NCBI RefSeq assembly: GCF_050948215.1
Contig: NC_135164.1
Coordinates: 10,586,697 to 10,650,696 of the forward strand
DNA: 64,000 bases
Direction: 5' to 3'
Source of the DNA: Halictus rubicundus
Taxonomy: Eukaryota > Arthropoda > Insecta > Hymenoptera > Halictidae
Each line of letters begins with the position of its first letter. Position 1 is the stretch's first letter. The notes beneath the pieces were generated by a model. The model saw only the letters and a program-made list of their open reading frames with translations. It made no database searches and had not been told where the DNA came from. This document shows positions 58,501-64,000 of the stretch, piece by piece. Both the position numbers and the translations under genes were made by a program.

Positions 58501-61500
58501 GTTAGGGTTAGGGTTAGGGTTAGGGTTAGGGTTAGGGTTAGGGTTAGGGTTAGGGTTAGGGTTAGGGTTAGGGTTAGGGTTAGGGTTAGGGTTAGGGTTA
58601 GGGTTAGGGTTAGGGTTAGGGTTAGGGTTAGGGTTAGGGTTAGGGTTAGGGTTAGGGTTAGGGTTAGGGTTAGGGTTAGGGTTAGGGTTAGGGTTAGGGT
58701 TAGGGTTAGGGTTAGGGTTAGGGTTAGGGTTAGGGTTAGGGTTAGGGTTAGGGTTAGGGTTAGGGTTAGGGTTAGGGTTAGGGTTAGGGTTAGGGTTAGG
58801 GTTAGGGTTAGGGTTAGGGTTAGGGTTAGGGTTAGGGTTAGGGTTAGGGTTAGGGTTAGGGTTAGGGTTAGGGTTAGGGTTAGGGTTAGGGTTAGGGTTA
58901 GGGTTAGGGTTAGGGTTAGGGTTAGGGTTAGGGTTAGGGTTAGGGTTAGGGTTAGGGTTAGGGTTAGGGTTAGGGTTAGGGTTAGGGTTAGGGTTAGGGT
59001 TAGGGTTAGGGTTAGGGTTAGGGTTAGGGTTAGGGTTAGGGTTAGGGTTAGGGTTAGGGTTAGGGTTAGGGTTAGGGTTAGGGTTAGGGTTAGGGTTAGG
59101 GTTAGGGTTAGGGTTAGGGTTAGGGTTAGGGTTAGGGTTAGGGTTAGGGTTAGGGTTAGGGTTAGGGTTAGGGTTAGGGTTAGGGTTAGGGTTAGGGTTA
59201 GGGTTAGGGTTAGGGTTAGGGTTAGGGTTAGGGTTAGGGTTAGGGTTAGGGTTAGGGTTAGGGTTAGGGTTAGGGTTAGGGTTAGGGTTAGGGTTAGGGT
59301 TAGGGTTAGGGTTAGGGTTAGGGTTAGGGTTAGGGTTAGGGTTAGGGTTAGGGTTAGGGTTAGGGTTAGGGTTAGGGTTAGGGTTAGGGTTAGGGTTAGG
59401 GTTAGGGTTAGGGTTAGGGTTAGGGTTAGGGTTAGGGTTAGGGTTAGGGTTAGGGTTAGGGTTAGGGTTAGGGTTAGGGTTAGGGTTAGGGTTAGGGTTA
59501 GGGTTAGGGTTAGGGTTAGGGTTAGGGTTAGGGTTAGGGTTAGGGTTAGGGTTAGGGTTAGGGTTAGGGTTAGGGTTAGGGTTAGGGTTAGGGTTAGGGT
59601 TAGGGTTAGGGTTAGGGTTAGGGTTAGGGTTAGGGTTAGGGTTAGGGTTAGGGTTAGGGTTAGGGTTAGGGTTAGGGTTAGGGTTAGGGTTAGGGTTAGG
59701 GTTAGGGTTAGGGTTAGGGTTAGGGTTAGGGTTAGGGTTAGGGTTAGGGTTAGGGTTAGGGTTAGGGTTAGGGTTAGGGTTAGGGTTAGGGTTAGGGTTA
59801 GGGTTAGGGTTAGGGTTAGGGTTAGGGTTAGGGTTAGGGTTAGGGTTAGGGTTAGGGTTAGGGTTAGGGTTAGGGTTAGGGTTAGGGTTAGGGTTAGGGT
59901 TAGGGTTAGGGTTAGGGTTAGGGTTAGGGTTAGGGTTAGGGTTAGGGTTAGGGTTAGGGTTAGGGTTAGGGTTAGGGTTAGGGTTAGGGTTAGGGTTAGG
60001 GTTAGGGTTAGGGTTAGGGTTAGGGTTAGGGTTAGGGTTAGGGTTAGGGTTAGGGTTAGGGTTAGGGTTAGGGTTAGGGTTAGGGTTAGGGTTAGGGTTA
60101 GGGTTAGGGTTAGGGTTAGGGTTAGGGTTAGGGTTAGGGTTAGGGTTAGGGTTAGGGTTAGGGTTAGGGTTAGGGTTAGGGTTAGGGTTAGGGTTAGGGT
60201 TAGGGTTAGGGTTAGGGTTAGGGTTAGGGTTAGGGTTAGGGTTAGGGTTAGGGTTAGGGTTAGGGTTAGGGTTAGGGTTAGGGTTAGGGTTAGGGTTAGG
60301 GTTAGGGTTAGGGTTAGGGTTAGGGTTAGGGTTAGGGTTAGGGTTAGGGTTAGGGTTAGGGTTAGGGTTAGGGTTAGGGTTAGGGTTAGGGTTAGGGTTA
60401 GGGTTAGGGTTAGGGTTAGGGTTAGGGTTAGGGTTAGGGTTAGGGTTAGGGTTAGGGTTAGGGTTAGGGTTAGGGTTAGGGTTAGGGTTAGGGTTAGGGT
60501 TAGGGTTAGGGTTAGGGTTAGGGTTAGGGTTAGGGTTAGGGTTAGGGTTAGGGTTAGGGTTAGGGTTAGGGTTAGGGTTAGGGTTAGGGTTAGGGTTAGG
60601 GTTAGGGTTAGGGTTAGGGTTAGGGTTAGGGTTAGGGTTAGGGTTAGGGTTAGGGTTAGGGTTAGGGTTAGGGTTAGGGTTAGGGTTAGGGTTAGGGTTA
60701 GGGTTAGGGTTAGGGTTAGGGTTAGGGTTAGGGTTAGGGTTAGGGTTAGGGTTAGGGTTAGGGTTAGGGTTAGGGTTAGGGTTAGGGTTAGGGTTAGGGT
60801 TAGGGTTAGGGTTAGGGTTAGGGTTAGGGTTAGGGTTAGGGTTAGGGTTAGGGTTAGGGTTAGGGTTAGGGTTAGGGTTAGGGTTAGGGTTAGGGTTAGG
60901 GTTAGGGTTAGGGTTAGGGTTAGGGTTAGGGTTAGGGTTAGGGTTAGGGTTAGGGTTAGGGTTAGGGTTAGGGTTAGGGTTAGGGTTAGGGTTAGGGTTA
61001 GGGTTAGGGTTAGGGTTAGGGTTAGGGTTAGGGTTAGGGTTAGGGTTAGGGTTAGGGTTAGGGTTAGGGTTAGGGTTAGGGTTAGGGTTAGGGTTAGGGT
61101 TAGGGTTAGGGTTAGGGTTAGGGTTAGGGTTAGGGTTAGGGTTAGGGTTAGGGTTAGGGTTAGGGTTAGGGTTAGGGTTAGGGTTAGGGTTAGGGTTAGG
61201 GTTAGGGTTAGGGTTAGGGTTAGGGTTAGGGTTAGGGTTAGGGTTAGGGTTAGGGTTAGGGTTAGGGTTAGGGTTAGGGTTAGGGTTAGGGTTAGGGTTA
61301 GGGTTAGGGTTAGGGTTAGGGTTAGGGTTAGGGTTAGGGTTAGGGTTAGGGTTAGGGTTAGGGTTAGGGTTAGGGTTAGGGTTAGGGTTAGGGTTAGGGT
61401 TAGGGTTAGGGTTAGGGTTAGGGTTAGGGTTAGGGTTAGGGTTAGGGTTAGGGTTAGGGTTAGGGTTAGGGTTAGGGTTAGGGTTAGGGTTAGGGTTAGG

Positions 61501-64000
61501 GTTAGGGTTAGGGTTAGGGTTAGGGTTAGGGTTAGGGTTAGGGTTAGGGTTAGGGTTAGGGTTAGGGTTAGGGTTAGGGTTAGGGTTAGGGTTAGGGTTA
61601 GGGTTAGGGTTAGGGTTAGGGTTAGGGTTAGGGTTAGGGTTAGGGTTAGGGTTAGGGTTAGGGTTAGGGTTAGGGTTAGGGTTAGGGTTAGGGTTAGGGT
61701 TAGGGTTAGGGTTAGGGTTAGGGTTAGGGTTAGGGTTAGGGTTAGGGTTAGGGTTAGGGTTAGGGTTAGGGTTAGGGTTAGGGTTAGGGTTAGGGTTAGG
61801 GTTAGGGTTAGGGTTAGGGTTAGGGTTAGGGTTAGGGTTAGGGTTAGGGTTAGGGTTAGGGTTAGGGTTAGGGTTAGGGTTAGGGTTAGGGTTAGGGTTA
61901 GGGTTAGGGTTAGGGTTAGGGTTAGGGTTAGGGTTAGGGTTAGGGTTAGGGTTAGGGTTAGGGTTAGGGTTAGGGTTAGGGTTAGGGTTAGGGTTAGGGT
62001 TAGGGTTAGGGTTAGGGTTAGGGTTAGGGTTAGGGTTAGGGTTAGGGTTAGGGTTAGGGTTAGGGTTAGGGTTAGGGTTAGGGTTAGGGTTAGGGTTAGG
62101 GTTAGGGTTAGGGTTAGGGTTAGGGTTAGGGTTAGGGTTAGGGTTAGGGTTAGGGTTAGGGTTAGGGTTAGGGTTAGGGTTAGGGTTAGGGTTAGGGTTA
62201 GGGTTAGGGTTAGGGTTAGGGTTAGGGTTAGGGTTAGGGTTAGGGTTAGGGTTAGGGTTAGGGTTAGGGTTAGGGTTAGGGTTAGGGTTAGGGTTAGGGT
62301 TAGGGTTAGGGTTAGGGTTAGGGTTAGGGTTAGGGTTAGGGTTAGGGTTAGGGTTAGGGTTAGGGTTAGGGTTAGGGTTAGGGTTAGGGTTAGGGTTAGG
62401 GTTAGGGTTAGGGTTAGGGTTAGGGTTAGGGTTAGGGTTAGGGTTAGGGTTAGGGTTAGGGTTAGGGTTAGGGTTAGGGTTAGGGTTAGGGTTAGGGTTA
62501 GGGTTAGGGTTAGGGTTAGGGTTAGGGTTAGGGTTAGGGTTAGGGTTAGGGTTAGGGTTAGGGTTAGGGTTAGGGTTAGGGTTAGGGTTAGGGTTAGGGT
62601 TAGGGTTAGGGTTAGGGTTAGGGTTAGGGTTAGGGTTAGGGTTAGGGTTAGGGTTAGGGTTAGGGTTAGGGTTAGGGTTAGGGTTAGGGTTAGGGTTAGG
62701 GTTAGGGTTAGGGTTAGGGTTAGGGTTAGGGTTAGGGTTAGGGTTAGGGTTAGGGTTAGGGTTAGGGTTAGGGTTAGGGTTAGGGTTAGGGTTAGGGTTA
62801 GGGTTAGGGTTAGGGTTAGGGTTAGGGTTAGGGTTAGGGTTAGGGTTAGGGTTAGGGTTAGGGTTAGGGTTAGGGTTAGGGTTAGGGTTAGGGTTAGGGT
62901 TAGGGTTAGGGTTAGGGTTAGGGTTAGGGTTAGGGTTAGGGTTAGGGTTAGGGTTAGGGTTAGGGTTAGGGTTAGGGTTAGGGTTAGGGTTAGGGTTAGG
63001 GTTAGGGTTAGGGTTAGGGTTAGGGTTAGGGTTAGGGTTAGGGTTAGGGTTAGGGTTAGGGTTAGGGTTAGGGTTAGGGTTAGGGTTAGGGTTAGGGTTA
63101 GGGTTAGGGTTAGGGTTAGGGTTAGGGTTAGGGTTAGGGTTAGGGTTAGGGTTAGGGTTAGGGTTAGGGTTAGGGTTAGGGTTAGGGTTAGGGTTAGGGT
63201 TAGGGTTAGGGTTAGGGTTAGGGTTAGGGTTAGGGTTAGGGTTAGGGTTAGGGTTAGGGTTAGGGTTAGGGTTAGGGTTAGGGTTAGGGTTAGGGTTAGG
63301 GTTAGGGTTAGGGTTAGGGTTAGGGTTAGGGTTAGGGTTAGGGTTAGGGTTAGGGTTAGGGTTAGGGTTAGGGTTAGGGTTAGGGTTAGGGTTAGGGTTA
63401 GGGTTAGGGTTAGGGTTAGGGTTAGGGTTAGGGTTAGGGTTAGGGTTAGGGTTAGGGTTAGGGTTAGGGTTAGGGTTAGGGTTAGGGTTAGGGTTAGGGT
63501 TAGGGTTAGGGTTAGGGTTAGGGTTAGGGTTAGGGTTAGGGTTAGGGTTAGGGTTAGGGTTAGGGTTAGGGTTAGGGTTAGGGTTAGGGTTAGGGTTAGG
63601 GTTAGGGTTAGGGTTAGGGTTAGGGTTAGGGTTAGGGTTAGGGTTAGGGTTAGGGTTAGGGTTAGGGTTAGGGTTAGGGTTAGGGTTAGGGTTAGGGTTA
63701 GGGTTAGGGTTAGGGTTAGGGTTAGGGTTAGGGTTAGGGTTAGGAGGTTAGGGTTAGGGTTAGGGTTAGGGTTAGGGTTAGGGTTAGGGTTAGGGTTAGG
63801 GTTAGGGTTAGGGTTAGGGTTAGGGTTAGGGTTAGGGTTAGGGTTAGGGTTAGGGTTAGGGTTAGGGTTAGGGTTAGGGTTAGGGTTAGGGTTAGGGTTA
63901 GGGTTAGGGTTAGGGTTAGGGTTAGGGTTAGGGTTAGGGTTAGGGTTAGGGTTAGGGTTAGGGTTAGGGTTAGGGTTAGGGTTAGGGTTAGGGTTAGGGT
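52553..64000 (+). repeat. Terminal TTAGGG array 3 (11.4 kb, runs off the window)
   Basis: About 1908 units of TTAGGG extend to the window edge with the G-rich strand 5' to 3' outward, the polarity of a right-hand chromosome end. A single irregular unit (TTAGGAGG) appears at about 63741-63748. No further retroelement is seen. Confidence 0.98.

Overview
This window is an arthropod, most likely insect, chromosome end running into its telomere on the right. The reasons are split genes with GT-AG introns, a neuronal active-zone gene (Rim), two nuclear genes for mitochondrial gene expression, and very long uninterrupted TTAGGG arrays carrying R1-clade telomere-targeted LINEs. The CpG-rich, microsatellite-rich introns suggest Hymenoptera (possibly a bee), but that is inference. 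Most insects use TTAGG, so the TTAGGG unit is itself notable.

Layout. 1-2434: non-coding, probably an intron or upstream flank of Rim. 2435-22088: the + strand Rim gene (Rab3-interacting active-zone scaffold). It can be rebuilt as 20 exons plus two optional cassette exons with consistent reading phase. Domain order is zinc finger, PDZ, C2A, C2B and then the stop; the first exons lie left of the window. 22089-28172: intergenic, dominated by simple repeats, including a roughly 290-bp (ATTCT)n array. 28173-29455: a four-exon RluA-type pseudouridine synthase gene lacking the catalytic HRLD signature. 29629-29966, minus strand: mitochondrial ribosomal protein bL34m in two exons, convergent with the synthase gene. 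29967-33913: subtelomeric DNA with inverted repeats, a possible solo LTR, a minisatellite of palindromic 44-bp units and strong hairpins. 33914-34956: degenerate telomere-derived repeats in the opposite (CCCTAA) orientation. 34960-64000: TTAGGG arrays interrupted by two full-length LINEs, 35035-41708 and 45835-52552.

Both LINEs lie sense to the G-rich strand and have intact ORF1 (CCHC knuckles) and ORF2 (APE endonuclease, reverse transcriptase, C-terminal zinc knuckle). The ORFs overlap as TAATG, each copy ends in poly(A), and the tail abuts GGGTTA, as target-primed insertion into TTAGGG repeats predicts. The copies are near-identical over most of their length but diverge in discrete patches, so they look like a mosaic. 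The chromosome end thus carries both a telomerase-type array and apparently intact telomere-specific retrotransposons.
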